Translations under genes and position numbers: made by a program
In this document: in pieces, positions 1-11,057 of the stretch
Layout: each line of letters begins with the position of its first letter
Position numbering within the stretch: the stretch's first letter is position 1
Assembly: GCF_001540865.1 (NCBI RefSeq)
Contig: NC_033634.1
Coordinates: forward strand, 1,354,498-1,418,497
Source: Ananas comosus
Taxonomy: Eukaryota; Streptophyta; Magnoliopsida; Poales; Bromeliaceae
Length of the DNA stretch: 64,000 nucleotides
Reading direction: 5' to 3'
Notes under the pieces: generated by a model
Told to the model about the DNA's origin: nothing
The model's input: the letters and a program-made list of their open reading frames with translations, nothing else
Database searches by the model: none

Positions 1-956
1 GCGGTCTCCCCTCTGACGGTGACTTTCGTTCCAACATCCACGACCTCATGCTTTCTATAGTGAAGTTCCTTAATGACAATGCTGCCCCCTTCACCGTCAA
101 CATCTACCCCTTCATTTCCCTCTACGACGACCCCAACTTCCCCCTCGACTATGCCTTTTTCCAAGGCGCCGCGTCGCCCGTCATCGACGGCTCAATTACG
201 TACAACAACGTGTTCGATGCGAATCACGACACGCTGGTCGCCGCGCTCCGCAAGAATGGGTTTGGCAATCTCTCAATCATCATTGGTGAGATAGGGTGGC
301 CGACGGACGGCGACATGAATGCGAATTTACAATACGCTCGGCAGTTCAACCAGGGTTTCATGAATCACATCTCTTCGAACCAGGGCACGCCGTTACGGCC
401 TGGACCTGTGGACGCCTACCTCTTTAGCTTGATTGACGAAGACGAGAAAAGCATCCAACCAGGGAACTTCGAGAGGCATTGGGGGATATTCTACTACGAC
501 GGCATGCCGAAGTATCAGCTCTCTCTTGGATCTACGAATTCAACATTGGTCGGTGCAAAGGGAGTGAAGTATCAAGATAAGAAGTGGTGTGTGTTCAAGC
601 CAACAGCAAGCCTGGATGACCCGAAGGTGGCACCTAGCGTGAGCTATGCATGTGGGAACGCCGACTGCACGAGTTTAGGATACAAAACGTCGTGTGGCGA
701 TCTCGATGCGAGGGGGAACATATCATACGCGTTCAATAGCTACTTCCAGGAGAACGACCAGGACAGTCGTGCTTGCGACTTCTCGCATTTAGCCACTGTT
801 ACCACTGAGGATCCATCGACGCCGACGTGTAAGTTTATCATCATGATCGACGCCGACTCGGCAGCATCATGGAGATTGAGGCCGGTGGAAGGGGGAAGTG
901 GTGTAGCGTACTTAGGATTGATCTCCTTTCTTACACTTTTGTTGGTGGCACTGTGA
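1..956 (+). CDS. GH17 glucan endo-1,3-beta-glucosidase with X8 domain, 5' end outside window
   Basis: This is the last part of a beta-1,3-glucanase that would cut callose at the cell surface. The frame is open from base 3, upstream of the first Met at 48, so the start lies outside the window. The GH17 core contains VNIYPF and GEIGWP; the Glu codon at 288-290 is the expected catalytic nucleophile. A Cys-rich X8/CBM43 carbohydrate-binding domain follows, starting at KWCVFKP (about base 570) with the family's spaced cysteines. The protein ends in a hydrophobic tail ([14 protein letters not shown]), as expected for GPI-anchor attachment. No intron is seen in this part. It resembles the Arabidopsis glucan endo-1,3-beta-glucosidase 5 type. 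The gene converges on the kinase gene to its right. Confidence 0.93.
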   Translation, partial: GLPSDGDFRSNIHDLMLSIVKFLNDNAAPFTVNIYPFISLYDDPNFPLDYAFFQGAASPVIDGSITYNNVFDANHDTLVAALRKNGFGNLSIIIGEIGWPTDGDMNANLQYARQFNQGFMNHISSNQGTPLRPGPVDAYLFSLIDEDEKSIQPGNFERHWGIFYYDGMPKYQLSLGSTNSTLVGAKGVKYQDKKWCVFKPTASLDDPKVAPSVSYACGNADCTSLGYKTSCGDLDARGNISYAFNSYFQENDQDSRACDFSHLATVTTEDPSTPTCKFIIMIDADSAASWRLRPVEGGSGVAYLGLISFLTLLLVAL

Positions 957-1781
957 TGTATATGGTGGTAGTGTTTGAAAATTTTTTCCCCCCATCTTTT
1001 ATCCTGTTACATTTTGGAAATAGTTTGTATTGTCTTATTCTTTGTGATCACAATAAGGTTTCACAATCTGGCATCTCCTTTTGTAGATGTAGTAATTGAC
1101 TCTGTGCAATGTATTGGATGGAATATTCAGGAAGAAGAAATAGACAGAAGAAAAGAAAAAGAGAACTACTCATACAGGTCAGAGACTTGGAGATGAGATA
1201 ATCAGAGTGACATCTTTATTAAATTAAAGAAAAAAAAAAGAGAGGTGAGAGAGAGCAAAAGAGAGAAACAAATAAGGAAACAGAGAAAAGAAAAGCAGGC
1301 ATAACCTACACTGAAAAATTTACGGGCAATCTGTGGCTCAGAATCTCTCAAATCAAGCAATTCAGTCAATCTGTGAACTCCATATATGTAATTCTCTACT
1401 CATTTGGTCCATTCTATATGGAGTTTAAATCTGTTAACACATGAACTTGTAATATACCAGTGCGAATAACTGGAAACAGATCATGCACACACATATAGAG
1501 ATATGGCGAGTAGCAGAATGTGAGGCTAATATCTGCAAAGAGAAAACCTACAATGTCTAACGAAGATGAAAAAGCTGTGATGCAACTTTCTATAACAGTC
1601 ATGCGGACGACACATCCAACAACAAAGAAAAGCACCAAGGTATAAATCTAGATGACAAGTAAGCTTCTAGAGATTTTAAAAAATAGACACACATGACAAG
1701 AAATTTTTCTCCTTCAACATTTCAGTCGATTAATAGTAATACGGTAAGTAAATAAATACACAGTAAACCCTACCCTTACTT

Positions 1782-1818
<37 letters not shown>

Positions 1819-1831
1819 TGAACTTTTTTTC
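957..1831. other. Intergenic, shared 3' flank of two convergent genes
   Basis: This holds the presumed 3' UTRs of the glucanase and the Raf-like kinase. It is AT-rich, with a purine-rich stretch near 1225-1300 and a CT microsatellite at the right edge. I see no gene. Confidence 0.6.
1788..1816. repeat. (CT)n microsatellite
   Basis: Uninterrupted TC/CT dinucleotide run just downstream (on the minus strand) of the Raf-like kinase stop codon, probably in its 3' UTR. Confidence 0.9.
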
Positions 1832-4800
1832 TCAGTCGGTGGTCATTGGCTGGGAAATGCAGCAGCGGAAGCGGGCTTTGCGAACAGTGCTGACGATCTC
1901 CATCTCGGCATTTTCAAGCATCCGGACAACCTCGGTGAAGGGGGGCCGGACATCAGGGTTCGGGTCCCAGCAGCGTGTCATGATCTCGCCAAGGGCAGGG
2001 AGGCAATCATGTGGGATGATCGGGCGGGCGCCCTTGTTCACTACAGCGAATGCAGCCTGGACAGCTGTCATGTTTGCAAATGGGAGCATCCCGGTGATGA
2101 GCTCCCACAGCACAATGCCGAAGCTGTACACGTCAACTTTTTGATTATATGGTCTGTGCTGGATCATCTCTCTGCAAAGTTAAAATTAGTTGTTTAAGGA
2201 CAGATCCACCTAAAAGAAACGAAACACCTTTTGCTCGCAATTATAGATTTTTTAAAAAATTTCTTCCGGTCGGATAGTCCGACCAATATTCTAGGACATA
2301 TTAGAGATATCCAACTACTGTTATTAATCACCACACCAGGTATAGATTTCCATATACCTACATTGTCCTTTTCCAAATAGATATGTAGGACAAAGAATAT
2401 AAAGTTTTCGTGATAAGCAGAGAAAAAAAAAGTATGCAATAGGTAATTTAAACATGAAAACATCAGCATTCTTCATACCTCGTAAGTATACGCCAATATG
2501 AACGAATCCAATAGCACATGCATCAAACTTATTAAGCCAATAAATATATTTCATTTACATGTGTCAAAATGCTTGTCATCATGCATATACAATGAAAGTT
2601 CTATGTGTATAACTTTCATGCATGTAAATCTGCATGCAATAAATCTTTGTGCATGTGTTCCCTTAACGTGCATATATTGCCAATATTCAGATAAAGATTC
2701 TTCATAAATCGCATTGGCTGTTGATTTATCTTAGCTTCTTTTGCCATTTATACACCATCACCACTTAAACAGCTACATATGTAGTAAGTGGAACATACAA
2801 ATTGCAAGAATTAAGGAATGCCATTGAAATCAGAGGAGGATTCATTTTAGTTGTTTAAAACAACCATGAGAAGATCACATGCATCAGAGCGTTAACTCCT
2901 AGGCAGAAAATAAACATCCTATTTTGCCGTCTCCTCTACATTGGAAGAGAAAAAAGCAATTCCAAGAGCCTATTACGCAAAAGTTGTAGAATGGCAACCA
3001 TGCTTCTCTTCTTTTGAAAAAAAAAAATCTTTTGTTGGCTTTCTTCCTTCTTAATTAATTTAAACATTTCATCATTTCCTTCTCAATTAGGATGCTCAAA
3101 GAGAGGTTACAGTTGCATTGAATAGTTCCTGCTCTCAATTGCGGCCTCTCCATGTCTATCCAATATTGATCATATGGTTTTGAATATAAATTTCAATTAA
3201 ACATAATTTTCTTGTGGCCAGAGTTATCGTTGGGTTGTACAATCTGGATGTCATGTACATTGAATCATGGAACAATCACATTCTCCTTCTCTTTCTATAA
3301 TGGCAAGTAATTTTTTTTTTTTCCTCAGATTTCTTTAATTTCATAGTTTCATTATGTACTATAAGATCATGACCATTTTAGCTTGCAGTGTGTCTAGATA
3401 TGGAAATGCTGTGAGCTGTGAGCTGTGAGCTGTGAGCTGTGAGCTGTGAGCATCAGGTGGTAACACTATTGTAATAACAACTTCTGTTTCCAAGACAGGC
3501 ACAGAGGCCCAGTAACTCACGCTTCGCACTAATGATAGAATGTAATATTCATATGCACAAGGAGTCAAGAGAAATAGATCTAAAGAGGTCAATTCTGAAG
3601 TCAATGGCATTTACAGGAACAGCAATAGTACCAAGGGCAGAGATTCCAACTATCAAAGCATTACAAAAATTTGAACATTGACATTACTCTAGCACATGTG
3701 AAATTGGGGAGGTATTGTTAAATATAAAAATATAAAACACCGCTCTACAAGCTTAAGCTTTTATTTAATTTAGCGTTTGAGAATAACGGTTGTTTCGTAT
3801 AATTTAATATGGTATCAGAGTAGGAAATCCTAAGTTCCAATCACGTCAAGCTCCTAACATAATTGATTTCCACCAATTTAATTTAAGTCCACGTCATAAC
3901 CCTATCAAAAAGTCTTAAGCCCAGACCTGAGGAGTGTTAAATATAAAAATACCGTTCTCTACAAGCTTAATCTTTTGAGAATAACGGTTGTTTTGTATTA
4001 TTTAATAAATACAAATAGCTTTTCTACATGTACTGAACAGCCTGAGCCCATCCAGTGCAATCAAATGGAAAATTAATAGGTAAGAACGTCCATCTGCGGA
4101 TAGATACCAAGTGAAAAACCGGTAAAAAGAAAATAACCAAATGAAATGTCGGTTGGCACATACACAATTATTTCATTTTTCATGTGGAGTATATGCCATC
4201 AGTCCATGCATAGATCTCTCTATTAACATATAGAACATTATTTAAGCTCACAATTAATATGGTGAACTACTAGGATGAAAGCATTTTGATTTGATGGATT
4301 CTGAACAAGCCAGGCTAAATCTGAACTTTATCTTGCATGTTTACCATTAAAAGTCAGTATGTACTACAAGATAGATACAAATCTAGGAAGTATTATTTAA
4401 CAACTTGTAAAACAAGTAAACTAGAGATCTCACTCTCAGTAATGGAGACAAATAAAAAGCAGCTGTGTAAAAGACTAGAATAACGAAACGTATTATAGAA
4501 TATACATACAAAAGGCATATTGATAAGGAAAAATATTATCATAAAGAAATCTTCTTGAGACAAAGATTACCAAAAACTTTCCACAAATTATTCCAGATCA
4601 ATATGGTCACATTATATCAAAGTCATAAAATTTAAGAAGACAGGACAAAAATAAGTTTTCATACTTAAGTTCATGAATCTCTTCTAACAGGCCATGCATG
4701 TTACAAGCAGACCAAAGCTAAAACGTATGAATATTTTGCTTAGGTCGTATGATATCTTCAATAAAGGTTTTCTTAAAGTTTGGACAACATTGAATATGTT

Positions 4801-5738
4801 AGCACTAAAATAGCAAGAAGTTCCACTTACGGAGCCATCCATCGGTACGTTCCTGTCTCTGGCGTCATCCCCTCAGTCTGCACCTCGATGCGAGCCACCC
4901 CAAAATCCGCAATCTTTATGGACTTGTCCGCAAAGATCAGAAGGTTGTCCGACTTAAGATCCCTATGGATAAACCCAAGCCCATGCACATAGGCCATTCC
5001 CCTTGCAACATCCAATGCTTGCTTCACTGCCAGCTTCAAAGGAACCGACCTGTTCTGCCTTTTCATCAGAAACTGCCTAACCGACCCACCCTTTGCATAT
5101 TCAGTCACAATGCACCACACCATAGGCTTCCTACATGCCCCAATAAACCTCACTATGTTTGGGTGCTTCAAAGTAGCCAGCATCATGACTTCTTGCACAA
5201 ACTGCTGCTCCATCAGTTGAGCTCTCTCTGGATCATTCTCCGGCCTTTCCAACAGCTTAATGGCAACATCTTCTCCATTATAAGTTCCTTTATAGAGTTT
5301 CCCGAAAGCCCCTTGAGCAAATGGCCTACCCATGTTTAATTTCCCCAAATCAATGGTCCAGTTCTCGTAACTTTTCAAGGTCTCAGTAGGATGTCTTGGG
5401 TCCATCAAGGCCTGGGCTAGTGCATCATCATTCAATTCATGAGCAACCCTACCGGGGCGGAACACGCTGTTCCCGACAGAATAGTTGGCAGGTAGAACAG
5501 CACGGAGGCCCGGGTGGTTGAGGATTCCCGTGTGGGAATCACTAGACCCCACACTTTCTACAGACATAGCGACCGAGCCGCCGCCATGATTGGTGGTCTG
5601 CAGGCTGCTAATGCTGTCAATCGACATGTTTGAGCCCTCCCCAAGCTTTTGGTAGTATGCCATGTCTTTGAAGTTGGGGCCATTTTCGAGCCCTAGTCCG
5701 CCGACCATAATACCGGGGAATCTGGGGCCTTCCACCAT
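1832..5738 (-). CDS. Raf-like MAPKKK, C-group dual-specificity-type kinase
   Basis: Cytoplasmic Ser/Thr/Tyr-type kinase of 415 residues from two coding exons, 4831-5738 and 1832-2171. The junction codon (CC+A) restores the M-A-P-E motif. The start at 5738 is preferred because the upstream in-frame Met (5765) adds only nine unconserved residues. The kinase domain shows the glycine loop FAQGAFG (residues 140-146), Lys161 in VAIK, HRD at 258-260, DFG at 278-280 and GTYRWMAPE. The Ser/Gly-rich N-terminus and the C-terminal FRCC-QPMT tail fit the RAF22/RAF28 (HT1-related) group. A GT-AG intron of 2659 bp separates the exons; it carries a heptamer repeat and a TRIM-like retroelement. A 5' UTR intron (about 5844-6222) is likely. 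Substrate and pathway cannot be read from the sequence. Confidence 0.94.
3408..3449. repeat. Heptamer minisatellite (GCTGTGA)x6
   Basis: Six perfect copies of a 7-bp unit inside the large intron of the Raf-like kinase. This is a likely length polymorphism. Confidence 0.9.
3716..4007 (+). mobile_element. TRIM-like miniature LTR retrotransposon
   Basis: Two related terminal repeats, 3716-3809 and 3935-4007, both start TGTTAAATATAAAAATA and share CTCTACAAGCTTAA and TTTGAGAATAACGGTTGTTT. Immediately after the first repeat is TGGTATCAGAG (3810-3820), the primer binding site complementary to the 3' end of initiator tRNA-Met that copia and TRIM elements use. A purine-rich stretch (CTGAGGAG) precedes the second repeat, where a polypurine tract belongs. 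The internal part is about 125 bp and cannot code for retroelement proteins, so the element would be non-autonomous. No clean target-site duplication is seen and the second repeat has deletions, so the copy is decayed. Confidence 0.72.
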
Positions 5739-5843
5739 CCTCACAAAATAAACGTAAATAATCAAAGAGAAATCGCAATCCTTATCTCCCTCGAGAGCTA
5801 AGCATCAAAGCTTCCACCTAGCTCAGTCCCAGAGCAAAATAAC

Positions 5844-6435
5844 CTGAATTCAAAACCATGTTTTGATCAATAAATTGGAACAAATTCATAGGAAACATTC
5901 ATAATATGAAATGGCCCTCCCTATACTACTATAAATCATCAAAAAAAAGAGAGGAAAAAACAAATAATTCCACATTTCTGATCAATTTCAGCTAAAAACC
6001 CCCCAAAATACGATTCCGAAACAAAAACCCCAATTTACCTCTAATCCCACCGCTTAGTCCTTCAGTAAACCAGCAATAAGCTACACAGCTAAACCCCCAG
6101 TAGCCCAAAACCCCCAAAATAACAACGGCAACAGCAATTAAACCTAGAAAACAAGCATCAAAACCTAGAAATGCACCGAATCGCCCTGATCCGCGCAAAA
6201 GGAGCACCAATTGTGGCGATACCTGCCTCGATCGTAAGCTGAACCTCCCCCGGAGCTTGAGATCGCAAATTCGGAGGCGGAGATCGTAGCAACAAAGCAA
6301 AGAAACCCTAGTTCGGAACGGGGGATAGAGCTCTCGCTCCCCCCCTTTTGGAGACTAGAGAGAGAGAGAGAGAGAGAGACGGTCACCAGTGGAGAGAGAA
6401 AGAGTACGAGTCGTTGCTGTGTTCGCTTCCCCCCT
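5844..6435 (-). promoter_or_regulatory. Probable 5' UTR intron and leader exon of the Raf-like kinase
   Basis: On the minus strand a donor-like GAGGCAG/GTATCG at 6222/6223 and an acceptor-like GAATTCAG/GTT at 5844/5843 would remove about 380 bp and join a leader exon (6223 to about 6430) to the coding exon. The leader exon is richer in GC, carries a GA microsatellite and contains an AAACCCTAG telo-box-like motif. The splice sites are predicted by eye only. Confidence 0.5.
6357..6380. repeat. (GA)n microsatellite
   Basis: Pure AG/GA run in the predicted 5' leader of the Raf-like kinase; it is CT-rich in the transcript sense, which is common in plant leaders. Confidence 0.9.
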
Positions 6436-6735
6436 TTTTCCCCTCCTTTCTTTTTCCTAATTAATAGGTAAAAATGCATGGAGACCCCTCGTTTATACGG
6501 GCCCTTGAAATGGCCCTTTCCATTTTTTTTCTTTTTAATACTACAAATAAATTTTTAAATTTTTTGAAAGTTTAATCATCTTACTCAAATACATAAAAAA
6601 ATTTGTGAAAACTCCAGATAATTTTACCGAATTGATATTTTTTATCATTTTTCAGTAAAAAAAAAGATCAAGCAATTACTAATAGAATTTTTATTGAATT
6701 AAACAAACTAAAATATCTTGATTTACTATACGCTT

Positions 6736-6960
6736 TTACCTTGCCGTTTAAAATGGGAGGTTCAGGAGGTTGTGTGCACACACCTCATCCGCAAAATACA
6801 CGTTGGAGCGAGGGCATTTTGGTCATTTCAAGGGGCCGAAACGCGAAAACCGTGGGTGCGGGTAGTGCGCGGATCTCACGAGGCGCAGCACCGTATCTCG
6901 GGATTCCACGTGGCACTTGTCCTCTCTCCCATTTGTTGCGCTTTTTACGATAATATCCAA
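6736..6960 (-). promoter_or_regulatory. GC-rich upstream block with perfect G-box
   Basis: A GC-rich island in otherwise AT-rich DNA, 300-500 bp upstream of the predicted leader of the Raf-like kinase. It contains the palindromic G-box/ABRE core CCACGTGGC around 6906-6914 and the palindrome TGTGTGCACACA near 6771. It is probably part of the kinase promoter. Confidence 0.4.
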
Positions 6961-7492
6961 ACTTCTACCGATTAAAAATTATAAATTTTATTTTTCTCAA
7001 ACCAATTTAACATTTTTATAATAAAATTTAAAGCTTATAATATTTATTTATATATATATATATATTTAAATATTATTAGATCATATTAATTTATAATATT
7101 TTAGATACATCTAGTGCAGTAAATTATATATTCTTGTTGGTTCAGATTGGTTTTTGCTCTTTTTTTTTTTAATTTGATTATTTTTCGCGTTAACTTCTCT
7201 TCTATCTCTAGCCATTGAGACAAACAACAGTATCTTGGTGATTCGGAATTGAGTTCTAGGACATTCAGGTCCACTAAAAAAAAAAAGAAGAAAAAAGATT
7301 CATACGGCTTGTTATATCATATATTCTCTGCCAATAAATTACAGTTTGAACCATAAATTATAATGATGATTTCAATTATAAGTTAATTTCAAGATCTTTT
7401 TGCTATACGAGGTGTGATGAATAACGAAATTACTTTCGTACACGCAAAAAGAGAGTGTAAATCTTACATAATCATTTTAGAATTAATTTAAA

Positions 7493-7640
7493 TCACCATC
7501 CCTAGCGCAAGTGGCAAAAGGATTTGGTGGTTGGTATCCGAGACCCAATTTCGAATCCTAATTGATTCACATTTAAAGCTAAATTTATTTCTAAATGAAA
7601 TAAACGAAGCAGGTAACATGTTACATTTCTCTAAAAAAAA
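7493..7640 (+). mobile_element. tRNA-derived SINE, copy 1
   Basis: A 148-bp insertion flanked by a perfect 14-bp direct repeat AGAATTAATTTAAA (7479-7492 and 7641-7654). The head has A-box-like TAGCGCAAGTGGC and B-box-like TTTCGAATCC about 40 bp apart, spaced as in RNA polymerase III tRNA promoters. The tail ends CTCTAAAAAAAA. It has no coding capacity and would depend on a LINE reverse transcriptase. Confidence 0.82.
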
Positions 7641-8532
7641 AGAATTAATTTAAAATTTAAAATTGTTTTTGTAAAAATAAAAAAATTGATATAACAAGTA
7701 GAGTATTAATAGTTTTGGAATAAAGTGAGTGTAAAATATACACTTCACTTTATGATGTATTTGTAGCATTGCTTGATGAATTATTTTATTTTTATTTTTA
7801 AAAAATAAAGCTATCAATGTTGAGATTTGAATGATGCAAGGGACTGTGGGGGTCCATTTGCAATTAAGGGCCCTGATTCGGTTCACTCGGGTTGCACCAA
7901 AATCGTACGCTTCCGTAGTACTATTGCAGCTGGGTGGAATATTATTGCTTAGACCATGTCCACTTTGTTACCTATGAACTCTCCATCTAATTTCATACTT
8001 TTTTTTTACCGTAATATTTACGAAGTGTTATGTAGAGGTGGAGTAGTATATTTGCGAAAATTTAAGTGGGTATTTATAAAAAGCTTTGATGGATTTGACA
8101 GTTATAAATTGAAAAAAATATCAAATAATAGATCATCAATCAAAATAGTAAAATAGGTACTTGATTACTATTCTATGTATTTTGGACAAAATTTAATCAA
8201 AAAAAATATTCACAATAATATTCATCATTAAAAAAGACATACATTAGAACGGCTAAATCATTACACGGTTCTAATTCTGAGCCTATAATTTTAATATGCA
8301 AGGTGTGCAATTTTGATTCCACCGTCGGATCCTAATATAATTCTCATTCCAAGGCCAATCTCTTCTAACCAAATATGTCTTTTAGAAAAAAGATTTAAAA
8401 AAAAAAAGAAAAAGAAAAAATAATGAGTAGATCATTGGCGGTCCATAGCTATATTGGTGGACCAGGTCCACCCAACAAATTCTTGTGACTGTCGCACTTT
8501 GGTGAGTGTGTGTATGTACCACCTCTTTTCTG

Positions 8533-8692
8533 TGCCTGATCAAGTGGCAAAGGACTTGGCGGTTGGTACCCGAGACCCAAGTTCGAATTCTAGTTGATTC
8601 ACATTTCTAGCTAAGTTTATTTCTAAATAAAATAAACGAAACGGGTAATGTGCTACCTCTCTCTCAAAAAAAAAAAAGAAAAAAAAAAAAAG
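8533..8692 (+). mobile_element. tRNA-derived SINE, copy 2
   Basis: Same family as the copy about 1 kb to the left: CAAGTGGCAAAGGACTTGG, GGTACCCGAGACCCAAG with the B-box-like GTTCGAATTC, then GATTCACATTTCTAGCTAA and the tail GGGTAATGTGCTACC followed by CTCTCTCAAAA and a long A-rich tract. No target-site duplication is clear, so the ends are approximate. Confidence 0.75.
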
Positions 8693-9043
8693 TTTGTGTC
8701 ACAAGGACAAGAATCCACCGCTCTTATTAAGCACCAAAATTTTACCTTTTAAGCAATTTAAAAAAGCCTTTAGTTGCTCATTACTTCACAAAAAATTGCA
8801 CAAAATTTGGCTTGGAGTAGCTACTAACAACAGCTGAATCCAGGTGAAGATTAATAGATATTCCCACATTCTTTTTTCCTATCAAATTTGGTACTGTACT
8901 CTCAAATTTAATGTTGATTTTGTAGGTAAGTTTGAGATATTTCATATTTTTGTTTTTGCTCCCAATATATGAGCTCTCATTTTTTTTTTTTTCCAATTCT
9001 GTGGAAAAACTTTTCTCAAACAGTTTTTCTTAAGTTTTTTGAT

Positions 9044-9044
<1 letters not shown>

Positions 9045-9080
<36 letters not shown>
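9045..9080. repeat. (CT)n microsatellite
   Basis: Long CT dinucleotide run in the spacer, between two SINE copies. Confidence 0.9.
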
Positions 9081-9083
<3 letters not shown>

Positions 9084-9153
9084 GTAGGAAAAGGGAACAG
9101 GACACGTTGATGTTAATTTTTGAGCTATTTCTTAAACCATTATAACATATTCT

Positions 9154-9316
9154 TTTTTTTCTTTTTTTTTTTAAAAAAAATAGGTAGCACGCTATCCGTC
9201 TCGTTTATTTCATTTAAAAATAAATTTAACTGAAAATGTGAATCAATTAGGATTCAAACTTAGAACCTTGGGTACCAATCACCAAGCTTTTTGTCACTTG
9301 CTCTAGGGACGGCCAG
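9154..9316 (-). mobile_element. tRNA-derived SINE, copy 3 (reverse orientation)
   Basis: Reverse-strand copy of the same SINE. The A tail appears as a T-rich tract at 9154-9172, then GGTAGCACGCTATCC (tail hairpin), and the tRNA-like head is at 9240-9316. It is flanked by 21-bp direct repeats, 9133-9153 and 9317-9337 (TAAACCATTAT-AC-TATTCT), with two mismatches, so it is an old insertion. Confidence 0.8.
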
Positions 9317-9389
9317 TAAACCATTATTACGTATTCTGATAGAGAGATAAGACCAAGTAATTGCTTCTTACCTAGGTTTCTAATTTTGG

Positions 9390-9421
<32 letters not shown>
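9390..9421. repeat. (AT)n microsatellite
   Basis: Pure TA run directly left of a MITE. A second TA run borders the element on the right (about 9671-9688). Confidence 0.85.
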
Positions 9422-9426
<5 letters not shown>

Positions 9427-9674
9427 TAGACTGGAATACTATTAATAGTATAACGCTCTTTTTGCTATCAAGTTTTTAACCATTGGATAAAAAATTATAG
9501 GATCAGGATGATATTAGTCGGTTAAAGTTGAGTGATCCCCCTAGGATTGAGTGGTCCCCACTGGGTTATAGTATTTAATCAATGGTTAGAAATAATGAAA
9601 AGATTTGATCCAAAGGCTAAAAAACTGGTAGCAAAAATAGGATTTTGCTATTAATAGTAGTCCAGTCCAACTAT
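9421..9674. mobile_element. MITE with about 60-bp inverted repeats in a TA run
   Basis: The left end (GACTGGAATACTATTAATAG at about 9429) is matched in reverse complement by the right end (GGACTGGACTACTATTAATAG read from about 9670 leftwards). The similarity continues for about 60 bp through TTTTTGCTA and the TTTTTAACC/TTTTTAGCC stretches to TTGGAT. The middle has no coding capacity. It sits inside a TA microsatellite, so the target site is probably TA. The superfamily is not certain. Confidence 0.7.
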
Positions 9675-10227
9675 ATATATATATATATTTGGTATATTAT
9701 AATATGCTTTTCTAACCAGCCAAAAGAAGTATCTTTTACATTAATTGTTAGAATTGGCTACTTCCATATGGAATTCATGGTTGTACATTTTAGACCTTTG
9801 AAATCCAAATATTGCTGTAAACCTTTCCAAAAATATTTTTACAGATAGAGGGACATAATTAATTTCCAAGAGAAGTATTTCCAAATTAATAGAAAAAAAA
9901 TAGGCCATCTAACTCTTGCCTGCAAATAGAAACAAAATAAACATCTATCTCTCCACTATATCTTTATATTATATATTCTGTATCTCTTACCATGATGAAG
10001 CATGTGCATGCATTTGATCAACTAGTTTTCATTATATGTTGATTCCTCAACTAGTTTAAGGGACCTGATTCAAAGAAAAAGTAGGACTCAACTGTAATGT
10101 CTAGTTGCAGTTGAAGCATCATGCACAGTGGTAGAATGGAATGAATCAGTGTTATACTTTTCCAGTCACTCTTGAACTAGTTCTAGTTCCTGTTAGAAAT
10201 CCGCGACTAACGCATGAAGCTCAAAAT

Positions 10228-10573
10228 CTGGTGGGTCGTCTGGACGGAGCGCAACAACACTATCTTTTGTGAGGTGCTTCCCAATACTACTCGGGCTCTT
10301 GAACGTGTCGCTTCTTTGACCAATGTCTGGAACGGAGTCATTTGACCCTTGCATGTCCCTTCCTTCATGCTCAGTCCCCACTTCTTCCTTTTCGTTATCC
10401 ACCCCACTTTTCTTGTATACTTTGTCAATCGGTAGATGTAGGGTTCTTTATTTTGGGTTTTCTTTCTTGTATTTTTTTGGCTCTTTCAGGAGGCCCTAGC
10501 TGTCTTTATCATGTACGCTTAGTTCATTTCGCTTAATGAATGAAGTAGGTAGCTTGCTATCTATTTCTCAAAA
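10228..10573 (+). mobile_element. 5'-truncated LINE (L1-type) 3' end
   Basis: The insertion is flanked by a perfect 19-bp target-site duplication starting AACGCATGAAGC (10209-10227 and 10574-10592). The 5' part encodes 38 codons in frame to a stop at 10343-10345: WWVVWTERNNTIF and then ALERVASLTNVWNGVI, the typical C-terminal end of plant LINE ORF2 after the reverse transcriptase (zf-RVT region). A 3' UTR of about 230 bp ends GTAGCTTGCTATC, CTCAAAAAA. The TSD shows target-primed insertion of a copy truncated from the 5' side. Confidence 0.88.
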
Positions 10574-11057
10574 AACGCATGAAGCTCAAAATTAATCTTA
10601 AGGTACATAAAACAGTATGGTATATGATTCACAAGAATAGTTTTACTTCTTTCTCTAACTTATATTAATTCTATGCAGCTTTGATACCTTATCCTGTAAC
10701 CAACTTCAGGAAAGAATACAAATTCTCTAATTCACAGAATTAAGACGCCATCGACGACACGACACTAGGTTTCCATGTTGATTGGAGGATCAATTCCTGA
10801 GAAAGCAAGTAATTTTTATCTTTATCCAATCCCCCCATATGTAGTAGTGCATGGAAAGAATATTATCAGAATATTACTAGCATTGACAACCACTTACCAT
10901 ATGTTATAAGGAGATACGTTTTTCCAAGCCACTTGAAACCTTGATCTTTTCATTCATTCATTAAAAGCCGGTGAGGATAAATTAACAATCACTTTTGCTC
11001 TTCTTATTCTCAATATAAGAAGAAGGGATAGAATTAAGAAGTGGCTTATCCTGGATT

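Larger units (their letters stand above)
6961..11057. other. AT-rich spacer rich in small transposons
   Basis: No protein gene is seen. The stretch holds three SINE copies, one MITE, one truncated LINE and several simple repeats, each listed separately. The part at 10600-11057 just upstream of the nucleoredoxin gene has no recognised element and may hold its promoter. Confidence 0.6.

Noticed and set aside
5736..5765. Alternative upstream Met for the Raf-like kinase
   Set aside because: It adds nine residues of leader-like sequence that do not resemble the family N-terminus; the Met at 5738 is followed by VEGPRFPG.
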